This document shows positions 35,578 to 46,433 of a stretch of 64,000 nt of DNA, piece by piece. Origin of the DNA: Zingiber officinale (lineage: Eukaryota > Streptophyta > Magnoliopsida > Zingiberales > Zingiberaceae); contig NC_056004.1 in assembly GCF_018446385.1 (NCBI RefSeq), forward strand, positions 31,750,492-31,814,491, in the 5' to 3' direction. The translations under genes were made by a program, and so were the position numbers. The notes beneath the pieces were generated by a model. That model worked only from the letters and a program-made list of their open reading frames with translations, searched no databases and had not been told where the DNA came from. Every line of letters starts with the position of its first letter. The first letter of the stretch is position 1.

Positions 35578-36091
35578 GGGATTCGACCGTTAGCGTCGAT
35601 TTAAGCCGCAGGCGTTCATTTCCTTCGGCAGAACTTCACCGATTCACTCCAGATCTCTCGCCAACTCCTCCACAGCGCTCTCAAAGATCAGATCGCCAGT
35701 TCTTGAAGGATCTTGGAAGCTTTCCAAGTCAAGAGGCGGATCAAAGGCAAGAAGAGAAGCTAGGGTTAGGGTTTTCTGTACTCATTGTAAGCTTTGCGCT
35801 TGTATTTTGTTTCCCTTTCCTTTCTTCTTGTACTGAGAGTCTTGTAGGGCTTCTCCGCCCTCGGTAGTTACCGAAAAGGAGTGTTTTCATAGTGGAGGGT
35901 GCGTGCGTGGTGTGGATCCTTGGATTAGTCACCTCTTGTGAGGTGGATACCAAGTAAACCAACCGTGTTAGCGTTGTGTGTTTTGTTTCTATATTTTCCG
36001 CTGCACATCTTTGAAGAAACAAGCAACGCCGAGCGACGAGCACGCGACGAGCTATTCACCCCCCCCTCTAGCTACTTTTGGTCCTAACAAG

Positions 36092-36103
36092 TGGTATCAG
36101 AGC
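36092..36103 (+). promoter_or_regulatory. tRNA-iMet primer binding site of the SIRE-type element
   Basis: TGGTATCAGAGC, an exact match to the common plant initiator-Met PBS, two bases after the 5' LTR. Confidence 0.93.
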
Positions 36104-36223
36104 GAGGCCGCTCTTCACCGGAATCATCGCCGGAAGGGTCAAGCATAACAAGAAGAGCTAGAGGGTGAAGAAGTTGAAGCAAAATCATCAAAAGTCAAAG
36201 ATTTCAAGAAGCTTAACTTCAAG

Positions 36224-37855
36224 ATGCAATTCCAAGATGGACTTGGATTTGACACAAGGGTGTCTCCACCATACACTTCCACGAGTTTCGATTCTTGGAA
36301 ATCAAGAATCGAAAATTTCCTTATGATGGAGATAGAGCAATGGTTTGCTCTCATGGAAGGATTTGAAGCTCCAACAAACTCCAAGGGCAAGCCTCTCAAG
36401 AAAAGCAAATGGGGTCAAGAGCAAGTTCAAAGGAGCAAGGCAAACGATAAAGTGACCAAGCTTTTGGTCAACTTATTGCCAAGCAATATTTTGGCTCAAG
36501 TTGGAGAATTCAAGGATGCCAAGGAGCTTTGGATCAAGTTGACATTAATCCATGAGATCCCCTCCACTGTACCGAATCAAGAAGAATCCAAAGAGGGCGA
36601 CTCATTGGAGCGAGATCAAGAGGAGGACTCCGAGGTTGAGAGATGCTCAACATCCGAAGAAGAGGAAATCCAAGAAGCTTCATCCTCAAGGGAATGCAAC
36701 GAAGGGAACAAGGAGGGAGCATACTCCTTGTTTCATATTCAAGATGATGAAGCCTCCACCTCTAGGATTGAGGGGGAGCAATCCTTGGTGACGCCGGATC
36801 AAGAAGAAGGAGAATCCTCCACATCCGGGTCAAGAGAAGAAGAGGATGAAGAAGCTTCTACCTCCACAAGTCAAGAAAAATCAAATGGAGGAGAATCAAG
36901 ATCGAATCAAAGGGAAGCTTCTACCTCCGGATCCAAAGGAGAAAGTGTCATCCCTACACATAAAGGTATAAACATTTCAATAAATAATAAAAATCATATA
37001 ATATGTTTTGAGTGTAGGGAAAGTGGACACTACAAGAGCAAGTGTCCCAACTTGGCCAAAAAGAAGGGCCAAGTAACACAAAAGGGAAAGGAAAAGCCCA
37101 AGGAGACCATCCCCGGGACGAAAAAGAGCAAGGAGCACATTGTGTGCTTTTTGTGTCAACAAAAAGGGCATTACCGGAGTCAATGCCCTAAGGGGAAGAA
37201 GGTGGTCAAGGCTCAAGGAGGCACTAGTCAAGGGGGAGCCTCCAAGGTAAAGAAGAAGGCATCTTTTATTGAGCCTATTCTCTTGCAAAATGGTAAAAAG
37301 CATGCTAGGTCAAATTTTTATCATTTTAATGCGATTTATCATAAGAATAGAAAGCATGAGGGCTTTAAGGAAAAGCATGTGGCCCTACATGCCAAAACTA
37401 CACCTAAGGTTAGGAATGTAGGTAAAAATCTAGGCAATAACTCTAAGGATTTTAGATACAAGCCTAGAAACAAAAATGCTCATGAACCAAAACCTAAGGA
37501 TCTAATGATAGAAAATCAAGTCTTGAGGTCAAGACTTGATAAAATGGAAAAGACCCTAAAAAGGATGGAAAATATCCTAAAAGGGCAAAATGAGCAATAC
37601 CTAGGGCTAGGAGCACAAAGGTCATCCAATGGCCATAGAGGTTTGGGATACAAACCAAAGGCTCAGAAGGATGCTCCTTCTTACCATAGAGTTCCATACA
37701 GTTATGGAACAAACCCTAGGTCTAGTGGTCAAGTCAAAAATACTAGGGAGGTCATCCCTAAGAGTGTTTTTGCAATAAAAGTGACTAAGGCTTCTAAGAA
37801 GTCTAAGAAAGTCACCAACAAGGTCACAAGGAGGCTATCCCTAGAGTTGACCTAG
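36224..37855 (+). CDS. Copia Gag polyprotein with two zinc knuckles
   Basis: Intact 543-residue frame, start at the first ATG after the PBS. Residues 20-110 resemble the Copia Gag (UBN2-type) domain (SFDSWKSRIENFL, WFALMEGFEAP, ELWIKLTLIH). Residues 115-245 are a Ser/Glu-rich acidic linker with repeated EASTS motifs. Two CX2CX4HX4C knuckles follow: Cys261, Cys264, His269, Cys274 and Cys308, Cys311, His316, Cys321, with Lys-rich spacers. A Leu-rich possible coiled coil lies near 445-480, then a basic tail. By family, the product packages element RNA into virus-like particles in the cytoplasm. It lies alone, with no protease, integrase or RT after it, so replication needs partner elements. The open frame in a pol-less element suggests either very recent amplification or selection on Gag. 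Confidence 0.9.
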   Translation: MQFQDGLGFDTRVSPPYTSTSFDSWKSRIENFLMMEIEQWFALMEGFEAPTNSKGKPLKKSKWGQEQVQRSKANDKVTKLLVNLLPSNILAQVGEFKDAKELWIKLTLIHEIPSTVPNQEESKEGDSLERDQEEDSEVERCSTSEEEEIQEASSSRECNEGNKEGAYSLFHIQDDEASTSRIEGEQSLVTPDQEEGESSTSGSREEEDEEASTSTSQEKSNGGESRSNQREASTSGSKGESVIPTHKGINISINNKNHIICFECRESGHYKSKCPNLAKKKGQVTQKGKEKPKETIPGTKKSKEHIVCFLCQQKGHYRSQCPKGKKVVKAQGGTSQGGASKVKKKASFIEPILLQNGKKHARSNFYHFNAIYHKNRKHEGFKEKHVALHAKTTPKVRNVGKNLGNNSKDFRYKPRNKNAHEPKPKDLMIENQVLRSRLDKMEKTLKRMENILKGQNEQYLGLGAQRSSNGHRGLGYKPKAQKDAPSYHRVPYSYGTNPRSSGQVKNTREVIPKSVFAIKVTKASKKSKKVTNKVTRRLSLELT

Positions 37856-39349
37856 AAAATGTGACCAAGGCTTTTAAGAAGCCCAACAAAGTCACTAGGA
37901 AGGTATCTAGGAAGTAATCCCTAGTGAATACCTAGAGCATCCAAGGAGCACCAATAGGTGTTGGGTTCCTAGGAGCATCTTCTCTACCCCATAGATGGGT
38001 TAGAGAGTGTCAACTCCGATTAGAAGGGTAGTTAACCCAACTTTGAGGAAATTGACACTCAAGGAGCATTTTCAAGGTTTTTGTTAACCTTTGAAAATGG
38101 AATGGAATTATCTTTTACTCCTTGAAAGAGTAAAATGTGCCTAGTGGTGAAAAATTGATCTTATCTTAAAATGGCACAAATTAGGAAAACCTTGAGAAAT
38201 ACCAAGTTGGGATTTTGGTATTCTCTTGAAAATTTAAGGCAATCCGGGCCTTGATTTATTAGATTACTCTTGAAGAAAAATGGAATATGCCCACAATTGA
38301 GGACTTGCTTAATTTTTAAGTGGCATAAACAAATCAAGAGAAATGGAAATGCCAATTTAGGTTTTGGCATTTCTTTGGAGCATTTAGGGCAATCTAGGCT
38401 TAACATTTTTAAGTTAAAAACAAGTAGTATATTTTGAGTTAGCTAAGTGATTAAGGATACTTAGATAGGTAATCTAAGTGTATTTTTATTCATGTTAAAC
38501 TTTGCCATGATTGTTTGCCCATAACATGCCATGACATCATATTTTATTTTGTATTTTGGATTCATGACTTATCATGAAAAATATAAAAATACCATGCCAT
38601 GTCATACATACATCAGGTAGTATAGGAACTTTCTTTTGAAAGCTATTTCATTTTGATGTATGCCATAACATTATCATGCATTATGTTTATTTCCTTAAAA
38701 TTAAGGACATATGGCATTAGTTAAACAAGTGGCATTTGTTTAACAAGTGAATCAACAAGTAACATCCTTGTTGGATGTTTACCACTCAAAATGCCTAGAT
38801 AAATATGCATGAACCCTAGATTAGGGCAAAACCAAAATATACATCTCACGAGGACTATAAGATGACTTGTATGTGTTTTAGTGCACATCAGATACAAGTG
38901 AGATGTTAGGATGATGAACAAAACTCAAGATGTTGACTTAGTACATTCTTTTGAGTTTTAAGTTCATCAAAACACATAGTTATGTGTTTTCCCATCATTG
39001 GGAAAGCTAATGTACAAGTCATGTGCATTAAGCCCAAGGAACATGGTGGGATATTGGTTTTGAAAATATTTTTAAAATTTTTTTGGAAAACCTTGGTGAA
39101 GGCTATCTTTTGATAGTAATCATCATTGAGTAGTTAGACACAAACTTGAAGAAAACACCAAAATTTTTACAAGTTTTCAAGTTTGTGTCAATCTTTGAAA
39201 ATATGAAGTATTTTCTTAGAAAACTATTTTTCCATGATAAAGTATACCCTAAATAATGTCTACACAAATTTTTACGATTTTTGGAATTTTGTAGAATTTT
39301 CTAGGGGTTTCTGAAATTGGCTGAAATTGAATTTCAGCAATTTCAGACC

Positions 39350-39510
39350 TCCAATCGATCAGTGGATCGATTGGAGTGCCTCAATCGATCAGCCGATCGA
39401 TTGAGAAGGCAATTCTCGCGAGCAGAAGCTCGCTGGATCGATCAGCCGATCGATCCAAGAAGACTGAATCGATCAGTGGATCGATTCAGAAGGGTTCAAT
39501 CGATTGGAAC
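39350..39510 (+). repeat. GATCGATC palindrome cluster, internal copy
   Basis: Units with arms CCAATCGATC/GATCGATTGG (39350-39375), TCAATCGATC/GATCGATTGA (39381-39404), TGGATCGATC/GATCGATCCA (39433-39456) and TGAATCGATC/GATCGATTCA (39465-39488), plus GTTCAATCGATTGGAAC at 39494-39510. Same architecture as in the LTR but different arm variants and a GCC or GTG spacer. Confidence 0.85.
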
Positions 39511-40380
39511 CCAACTCCAATCGATTGAAGATGCTGATTTTGGCTGGAAAAGCTTATTTTCAGCATTTTTGAACCTATTTTAGTCTAGGAAACCACTCCA
39601 AACCCCTGAAAATATATTTGTATACATAAAAAGGGTGTTTTCGTGTGGAAAACAAGGATGGATTGGTTAAGGAAGGCTAAGTTGAAGTTTAGGTTGAGGT
39701 TTGTTTCAAATTTTGAATATTTGAACCTCAAAACTTCTAAAATTGGGTTTCCTAAAGTTTTAGAGATTCCAAGTCATTGTTGGTGCAATGACAGAAGTTA
39801 CCACCATGTCTTTAGGGGGAGGGACTCTTTAAAGACATGAAAATTATTTTTCATGAACCTTGGAAGGTGGTTAACCTTCTGTAGAGAAAATGCTCATGAA
39901 TGAACATTTGAACTTGAAATGGGGAGTGGATATCCTCATATTTTCAAGTGGTTTTTCGAGTGATTGAAAAAGGCTCAAGGTTGGGCCTTTGTCTACATTG
40001 AGGGAGAATGTAGGGAAAATGAAGAGTATGGGACCTTCATTATCGTGTTGATCACAATAAGTGAAGTTGTGATTACGAGGAGCAACTCTTCAGGGGGAGA
40101 GTCTTTCAACAATGGATTTGTTGATGTGTGCCCAATATTGAGACATGGGTTGATGTGTGCTCAAGGCTGGGTTGATGTGTGCCAATAGGGGGAGAATGAA
40201 AGGACTTGTGAAAGGGAGTAAGTTAAGCTTTCATTACCTAAGAGGGAGTTTGCCCTCTTAGGCGGAGAATGAAGAGCTTAATTTCTGCTTTCATTACCTA
40301 GTGGCATGAAGAATGAGGCTATGGGATTAGCCTAACTTACATGTGGGATTGTAAGTGTTATTGTGGTATTGTCAAACATC

Positions 40381-40394
40381 AAAAAGGGGGAGAT
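40381..40394 (+). promoter_or_regulatory. Polypurine tract of the SIRE-type element
   Basis: AAAAAGGGGGAGAT directly before the 3' LTR start TGTTGG. Confidence 0.9.
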
Positions 40395-41943
40395 TGTTGG
40401 TGCAACATTCTTCAGGTCAAGGTTGACCTGGTTGACCAAGCTTGAGTCTTGGTTTGGATTTCGATGTTTGACAATGCAAGGTTGATTGAAGAAGAGTCAA
40501 GTAGGTCAAGGATGATCGGATACTTGACTGGGAAGTCCTAACTGGGATGTTAGGCAGGAGGAAAATCCTGGTGAGTGAAGCCAGGTGAAAGACCTAGTGA
40601 GTGAAGCTAGGCAATTGGGAAGTCCTAGTGAGTGAAGCTAGGCAGGAGGAAAATCCTGGTGAGTGAAGCCAGGTGAAAGACCTAGTGAGTGAAGCTAGGC
40701 AATTGGGAAAGTCCTGGTGAGTGAAGCCAGGCATGAGAAATCCAGATGGGTCAAGGTTGACCAGACATCTGGTGAGAGTCCAAGTAGGTCAAAGGGATTG
40801 ACCGGATACTTGGCACGTGGAAGAAAAGTCCAAGTAGGTCAGAGGGATTGACCGGATACTTGGCAAGAAGAGAAAAGTCCAAGTGGGTCAAAGGGATTGA
40901 CCAGACACTTGGTGAGAGAGTCCTAGCTGGTCAAGGGTGACCGGATGCTAGGTCTTATGTACCAACAAGTCATGGTTGACTAGATGTTGGTTTAGGGGGC
41001 TTTGGGCGTGGTTTTGGGCAAAAACCAGTTTTGGATTGATCCGTGGATTGATCCAGCCAGTTTTGGATTGATCCGTGGATTGATCCAGCGGGTTTGGATT
41101 GATCCGTGGATTGATCCAGCAGGTTTGGATTGATCCGTGGATCGATTCAGCAGGTTTGAATCGATCCGTGGATCGATTCAGAAGATCTGAATCGATCCAC
41201 CGATCGATCCGGTGAGTCCCCGCGAACAGAACCCCTTTGGATCGATCCGTGGATCGATCCAGAGGTCCCAATCGATCAGTGGATCGATTGGGACGCTGCT
41301 ACTTCGCGCGATAAGTGCTGGATCGATCCGTGGATCGATCCAGAAGTTTTTCCAGAGCACAGAGGCGCTCTGGATCGATCCGTGGATCGATCCAAAGCCT
41401 CCCCGATCGATTGGGAGCATTCCAATCGATCGGGATTCGACCGTTAGCGTCGATTTAAGCCGCAGGCGTTCATTTCCTTCGGTAGAACTTCACCGATTCA
41501 CTCCAGATCTCTCGCCAACTCCTCCACAGCGCTCTCAAAGATCAGATCGCCAGTTCTTGAAGGATCTTGGAAGCTTTCCAAGTCAAGAGGCGGATCAAAG
41601 GCAAGAAGAGAAGCTAGGGTTAGGGTTTTCTGTACTCATTGTAAGCTTTGCGCTTGTATTTTGTTTCCCTTTCCTTTCTTCTTGTACTGAGAGTCTTGTA
41701 GGGCTTCTCCGCCCTCGGTAGTTACCGAAAAGGAGTGTTTTCATAGTGGAGGGTGCGTGCGTGGTGTGGATCCTTGGATTAGTCACCTCTTGTGAGGTGG
41801 ATACCAAGTAAACCAACCGTGTTAGCGTTGTGTGTTTTGTTTCTATATTTTCCGCTGCACATCTTTGAAGAAACAAGCAACGCCGAGCGACGAGCACGCG
41901 ACGAGCTATTCACCCCCCCCTCTAGCTACTTTTGGTCCTAACA
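40395..41943 (+). repeat. 3' LTR of the SIRE-type element
   Basis: Identical in structure to 34510-36089 but lacking one 31-bp palindrome unit; a hybrid unit (left arm GGATTGATCC, right arm GGATCGATTC) lies near 41120-41150. Point differences seen: CAGCGGG for CAGCGAG and TTCGGTAG for TTCGGCAG. Confidence 0.93.
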
Positions 41944-41948
41944 CATTC

Positions 41949-43125
41949 GACCCACTTTTGCATGCATGGTCTAAGATAACTTGATTTTCTGCTTTATTTT
42001 CATGTTTTATTGTTCTTAGATACTGCTCTTGTGTATTTTAGATGACAAAAATGAAAATTAAAGTGAAACGGAAAGCGAAAAGACCAAGCTAAAGAGTCGT
42101 ACCATGCCACGGGCAGTCGTGGCCAACACCACAGCCCGTGGTAGGGTCTGCTTCCCAGCCATGGTGTGCTCGTGGCAAGCGCTATAGGTCGTGGCAGCTT
42201 CGGCCGCCATGCCACGACTTGGTCGTGGCCAGCGCCATGGGCTGTGGCAGGCTCGGCCACCATGCCACGAGTGCCCGTGGTTAGCTCCATGGGTCATAGC
42301 CGCTAGATCTAGAGATTTCTTATGTGACACGACCACCCGTGCTCAGTGGCACAGTCGTGTCATGCGACCGACCTTAATGCCTATAAAAGGGGATTTGATG
42401 GGGTCGACCATGGGGAGGACTTCGTCACCTCCTTGAGAGAGGGTTTCCCCTCTTGTGGAAACCTTAGAGCCATCACCTTCATGACCCCAACGCTCCGTCC
42501 ACCTTCGATGCAAAGAACTACTATGAAGACTTCTCCCTAAGCATATCTTAACTCTATGCTCCGATTTTATTATATGAATGCTTTCATTGTTGTCTTTGGA
42601 TTGTAATACCTTTATTATGAAGTAGTTCTCATGATTCTAGGATACAGGGAGTATCCCTTTTGATATGTAAATATCTTTTCATTTGATTCATATGTTTGCA
42701 TGTTACTTGTTCGATAAAATGTGTGTTTATGGTCCGAATCTATTGTTTTAAAATAATCTCAATGCCAAAAGTATGAGATCTGTATTCCATGAGAGTTGGG
42801 GATGACCAAAAGGAGAACCCGACCCTCCAACCTATAGAAAATCGAAACGCGGAGTGGGATACGAAAGTGTAACTCGATTTTCCGCGAGGATCCCTAGGCC
42901 ATTATAGAGCTTAATGGATCAAACCTAATTCATTGTAAACCATGATTAGGGTTAACAGGATATTGTAGAAGCAAAAGTTCACATCAGATTCCATAAGATG
43001 ATCTACCTACATAAATACCCATTGAAGATAGAAAACCAAACATATATTAGGTGTTACATTCATTTGGGTGAAACCGAAGTCCTAGAATTGCCCTTCACCA
43101 CTGAACCAGTTTTGATAACCTTATA

Positions 43126-43156
<31 letters not shown>

Positions 43157-43419
43157 CAACTTCTTGTGATCTCTCTGCTCTCTGATCTAGATCACTCTGA
43201 CCTCCTTCTATGATTTCTCTGCCTCCCCCTCACTTCTCTCGCTCTTTCACGCTCTCTCTTTTCTCTCAAATTCTAGTTTTCAAGCACTCGTGAACCAACC
43301 TCTAATTGTCTAGATAATTCGTTGTGTAAAGTTAACTAGTGCTTAATCAACAGTCCCTGTAGATTTGATCTTATTATTTCTTGACAATACTTCCGTGCAC
43401 TTGCGAATTTATCACATCA
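41949..43419 (+). repeat. Athila 3' LTR, larger part
   Basis: Continuation of the LTR begun at 34460-34509. GC-rich segment 42090-42370 (short frames on both strands, not genes), TATAAAAG at about 42383, (CT)n at 43126-43152, and the end ATCACATCA at 43419. Confidence 0.82.
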
Positions 43420-43420
43420 T

Positions 43421-43770
43421 ATATAACCTGAATGCCTTGGAACAGGGGTGCAAAGGCATACTCGCTTATAACTCAATCGATCGGCATGAGAATTTGGGAC
43501 TTGGGCGTAAGAGTAGGCTTGCTTATAACTCGGTCGGTCGGCACAAGAGTCTAGAACATGCGCGAGAGAAATCTCACTTATAACTTGGCTGGTCGATACG
43601 AGAGTCTCCAAGCACAGTATATGACCCAAATGCCTTGGAGAGCAGAAGCACGGTATGTGACCTGGATGCCTTAAAGAGCGGAGGCACAGTGTGTGACTCA
43701 GATGCCTTGGAGTTTGGACATGCTCGCTTATAACTCGGTCAGTCGGCATGAGAGTATGGAATTTTTGTAT
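43421..43770 (-). repeat. 57-bp array, continued beyond the insertions
   Basis: Same constant words as 24118-26302 (CTCGCTTATAACTC, GGCATGAGA, TGACC.GGATGCC), showing that everything from 26303 to 43419 was inserted into the array. Confidence 0.85.
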
Positions 43771-43807
43771 TGCTAAAAATAGAGATATATTTTGAACTTT
43801 AAAATAT

Positions 43808-43889
43808 AAAACCCAAATTTTAGACTTATTTGTTGAGCTGGCCTGAGCAAAACCCAAATTTTAGACTTATTTGTTGAGCTGGCCTGAGC
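43808..43889. repeat. 41-bp perfect direct duplication
   Basis: Two adjacent copies of a 41-base unit containing TTAGACTTATTTGTTGAGCT. Confidence 0.85.
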
Positions 43890-44259
43890 AGATAATCTCA
43901 AGCTGTCGTGCAGGAATGGATGAGCCACTCGATGTGGCCAAGATGCCGATTGAATTTGCCACTCAACTTTTAATTGCCAATCGACTCCTACTTGAGGATG
44001 CTGATCAGACTTTATGTGCAGATGCCGATTGGATGTCTAATCCGCGCATCTACCAGGCCCTTCCTACTATGTTCTTGAAGAAGATTGTTAGAAGAAGAGT
44101 GAGGATAATCCTTTATTCGCTTCTCCTAACCCAATCATTCGACGGAACCACTTACCATACTGATGGTATTCATTGTTAGCATGATGAGAAGATTGATGGT
44201 AGTCACAAAAATGTCTGTGCCTTTAAGGTGGTGACTAATCCACTTCCCACACTGCTCTT

Positions 44260-45010
44260 TCTTCCTGGACTAGCGGAATATTCGAGCAAGAGTTTCTGGG
44301 GCATTCCTGAGGTGGTGGTGGTTTCCGATCGGCTTGATCGATCGGAGTTGAGATAGTCACCTCCTTCCGGGTGGCCTAGACTTCCTCTATATTAATGTAT
44401 TTGACCGATTTCCCCAATAGGTTGTCAAAAGTCCTTTAGGGGCTTTCTAATGAGGGTTCAGAAAAATTCTCCTTTTGAAAGACATTAGTTGAAAGTGCTT
44501 ATTAATATCTCAAAAGTGGCAGACGGAACATCTAGCACCACTTGATTGAATCGCCTGATGTATGCTCACAGGGATTCTTTGGCCTTTTATTTGAGTGTGA
44601 ACAGACTCAAGTTAGTCTTTTGATACCTCTTGTTACTGGCAAAGTAGTGCAGGAAGGCTTTGTGAGAATCTTTGAAGCGGCAAATGGACTCAGCCGGGAG
44701 TCGGCTGAACCATCTTTGTGTCAAGCCAGAAAGGGTGGCAAGGAACACTCAACACTTAACTTCATCCATGTATCGATGGAGGATGACTGCGTTCTTGAAT
44801 TTGAGTAGATGATCTTCTGGGTCGGTCGTTCTTTAATATTCTCTAATCATCAAAGGGCGGAAGTGACTCGGCAGTCTGTCTTCCAAAATTTCTTGAGAAA
44901 ATGGCACACTTATTCGCTCAAGGGAAATACTAGCCATCAGCGCTTTCTTCTTTCGAAGGTCCTGAGTGGGTGTATCTCCAGAAGATGATATTTGGGGCCT
45001 TTCTACTCAT
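44260..45010 (-). pseudogene. Tat-type Gypsy gag remnant
   Basis: Minus strand. From about 45010 to 44840 the frame reads KKKALMASISLERISVPFSQ and then a LEDRLPSHFRPLMI stretch. After a TAA near 44833, DPEDHLLKFKNAVILHRYM starts at 44823 and is followed by FLATLSGLTQRWFSRLPAES and HKAFLHYFASNKRYQKTNLS, down to about 44486. Several stops interrupt it. This is the retrotransposon Gag domain typical of Tat/Ogre-like elements, with the conserved WFSRLP motif. Pol has not been found. Confidence 0.85.
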
Positions 45011-45395
45011 CCCATATCGTCGAATGGGATGCAAAATAATGCCCTATGATACACAACCGGGGAGGGTGAAACATGTGACAAGCTACTCGGCTGCACATGC
45101 ACTTGCACGAAGCCTACCGGAGGAGGAGGAATTTGTTGGAACCTAGTCGTGGCTTCCACTTAGGTCCCTTGCTCGATGTGAGGACCCGTTATTGGCGCAG
45201 CAGGGTTGTTCTGTAAAGGACATCTGACTACTTCCTGTTGTTGCTGCAATAACTTTTGCGCTCAGGCAGCTATTAGCAACTCCAAGTCTTCTTGTGACAA
45301 GGTAACAGTAGTGAGTCTTCCAACCTCTTTCATATTCACGTTTCAGATTCAGACGAAGTTCCCTCAGGCGAAGTTCTCACAGATGACGTCATATT

Positions 45396-46433
45396 TGATC
45401 ACGTCTAAAAGCGATGGAGACGACGCACTGGCTAGGGGTGGCGTCAATGTGGCTCGTATGTTGACTAGGAGAAGACTCTTAGCTAGAAGAAGATGGCGCT
45501 AAGTGATCATGGAGCTAAGAGCTGCGGACCATAGGCATAGCTCATGAAAAGGTTAGAGCAAGAACCAAGGAAGGAGTCTTTGGCGCAGACACTCCGACGC
45601 TCAAGTCAGAACAGTAATCAAGTGGAATGGAGAAGACGATGAAAAGTAGAACAATACTGTAAATGCACGACTATGCAGATGCGTATGCATTCCTGTGTGC
45701 ACCTGGCTAATAGAGAGGACCTTATTTTTATATCACCTCTCATAACATTCACATTAATGAGACGACAGATGCCAGAATATGTCGGGTGGTGGAGTATGTA
45801 CGATAACCTTCCTATAGACGGAGGAAGACTCCATTGCATGCATATGTCAGACATATTTCTTGATAGATTGTTATGATTCTCTTATAATGTTGTCTCTTAG
45901 AGAGAGTCTGACCGACTCTGGGCTGACTGGTTGTAGACTAGGAGTCATACTCATGTAGGGACCTGGTCCCAGATGTCCAACTGACGTTGGGGCCAGGCAG
46001 ATATAAGCTAAGGGTCATGCCCATGAATGAGAAGTTGAGCGATGGAGGTTCGACCGGCTCTCGACCGGGCGGATGTAAGTTGAGAGTTCTAATTTGAAGT
46101 GGGAAGTTGAACCCTTAAGGTCCGATCGGCCTTTGAGTCAACCGGGTTTACGTTGGCGATTCAGAATCCACTCAGACAATATGTTTGATCGAACTTTATG
46201 TCGGGGGTTCATTTTGCACTCAACTATTATACTTGAATATAGAGTTCAGTCCACTGAACAATGTATCTAGCATGCCCAATCAGTCAGAGCACTCGGCGGT
46301 GACACTAGACTTATTTCAGCATGACATCAATATAACCCAAGAGTTGATTCTATCTTAATTTTAACTGTCACATCAATCGACTTTCTTAACATTAAATCCT
46401 ACTTCAAGGATCCCATCATACTCAGCCATATCA
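45396..46433 (-). repeat. 5' LTR of the Tat-type element
   Basis: Partner of 22865-23965. Directly below it on the minus strand, ATGACGTCATCTGTGAGAAC is a plausible decayed form of the common TGGCGCCGTCTGTGGGAA leader. Confidence 0.75.

Larger units (their letters stand above)
34510..36089 (+). repeat. 5' LTR of the SIRE-type element
   Basis: Holds three successive arrays of self-complementary units: short CCTGG/CCAGG and CCTAG/CTAGG hairpins (34652-34846), GGTCA...TGACC hairpins with variable outer stems (34857-35106), and GATCGATC palindrome pairs (35148-35577). Then comes a unique part ending in a C-tract at 36058-36066. The open frames at 35085-35867 on both strands come from the palindromes. 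Confidence 0.93.
37856..40394 (+). other. Non-coding internal region of the SIRE-type element
   Basis: 2.5 kb with no pol frame. It includes a cluster of GATCGATC palindrome units at 39350-39510 and ends in GGGGGAGA words and the PPT. In a full SIRE element pol would precede this part; here gag passes directly into it. Confidence 0.75.
34510..41943 (+). mobile_element. Gag-only SIRE-type Copia element (TR-GAG), young
   Basis: A complete 7,434-bp insertion. LTRs are 34510-36089 (1,580 bp) and 40395-41943 (1,549 bp), TGTTGG...CCTAACA, with the 5-bp target duplication CATTC at 34505-34509 and 41944-41948. The PBS for initiator tRNA-Met is at 36092-36103 and the PPT AAAAAGGGGGAGAT at 40381-40394. 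The one coding frame is gag (36224-37855); pol is absent. Apart from a 31-bp unit difference I see only two or so substitutions between the LTRs, so insertion was very recent. The C8 tract before the LTR end and the AAAGGGGGAGAT PPT are typical of SIRE/Maximus Copia elements. Confidence 0.93.
30064..43419 (+). mobile_element. Athila-lineage Gypsy element, pol-less, split by SIRE
   Basis: Plus orientation. 5' LTR remnant 30064-31060; degenerate Athila-type PBS (GTGTCGTTGCCGAGAAC, about 31069-31085); decayed gag 31240-32820; non-coding 32821-34459 ending in a PPT-like TTTGGGAAAATT; 3' LTR 34460-34509 continued at 41949-43419. Both LTRs end TATCACATCA or ATCACATCA. The 3' LTR is cut by the SIRE-type element. 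The right flank returns to the Tat 57-bp array. No reverse transcriptase or integrase is seen in the 3.4-kb internal region. Confidence 0.8.
22865..46433 (-). mobile_element. Decayed Tat-lineage Gypsy element hosting nested insertions
   Basis: Outer element of the nest. The LTRs are 22865-23965 (3') and 45396-46433 (5'). Each begins TGATC on the plus strand and ends TATCA, and they are flanked by the direct repeat GTTAC at 22860-22864 and 46434-46438. In minus orientation: the 5' LTR is followed by a leader like TGGCGCCGTCTGTGGGAA (degenerate, about 45373-45395), decayed gag (44260-45010), a tandem-array 3' region (43421-43770 plus 24118-26302), the PPT-like ACTTGAAGGAGAGAC (about 23967-23985) and the 3' LTR. 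Over 18 kb of the 23.6-kb span is later insertions. The LTRs differ from each other at many positions, so this is the oldest member. Tat assignment rests on the Gag type and the 3' arrays. Confidence 0.75.

Noticed and set aside
35085-35867. Long open frames on both strands with DRSTDRSK and IDPRIDP repeats
   Set aside because: They are translations of the GATCGATC palindrome array, which is stop-free in several frames on both strands; both LTR copies show the same, so they are not genes.
42000-42540. Overlapping His/Arg/Ala-rich frames on both strands
   Set aside because: They fall in a GC-rich segment of the Athila 3' LTR.
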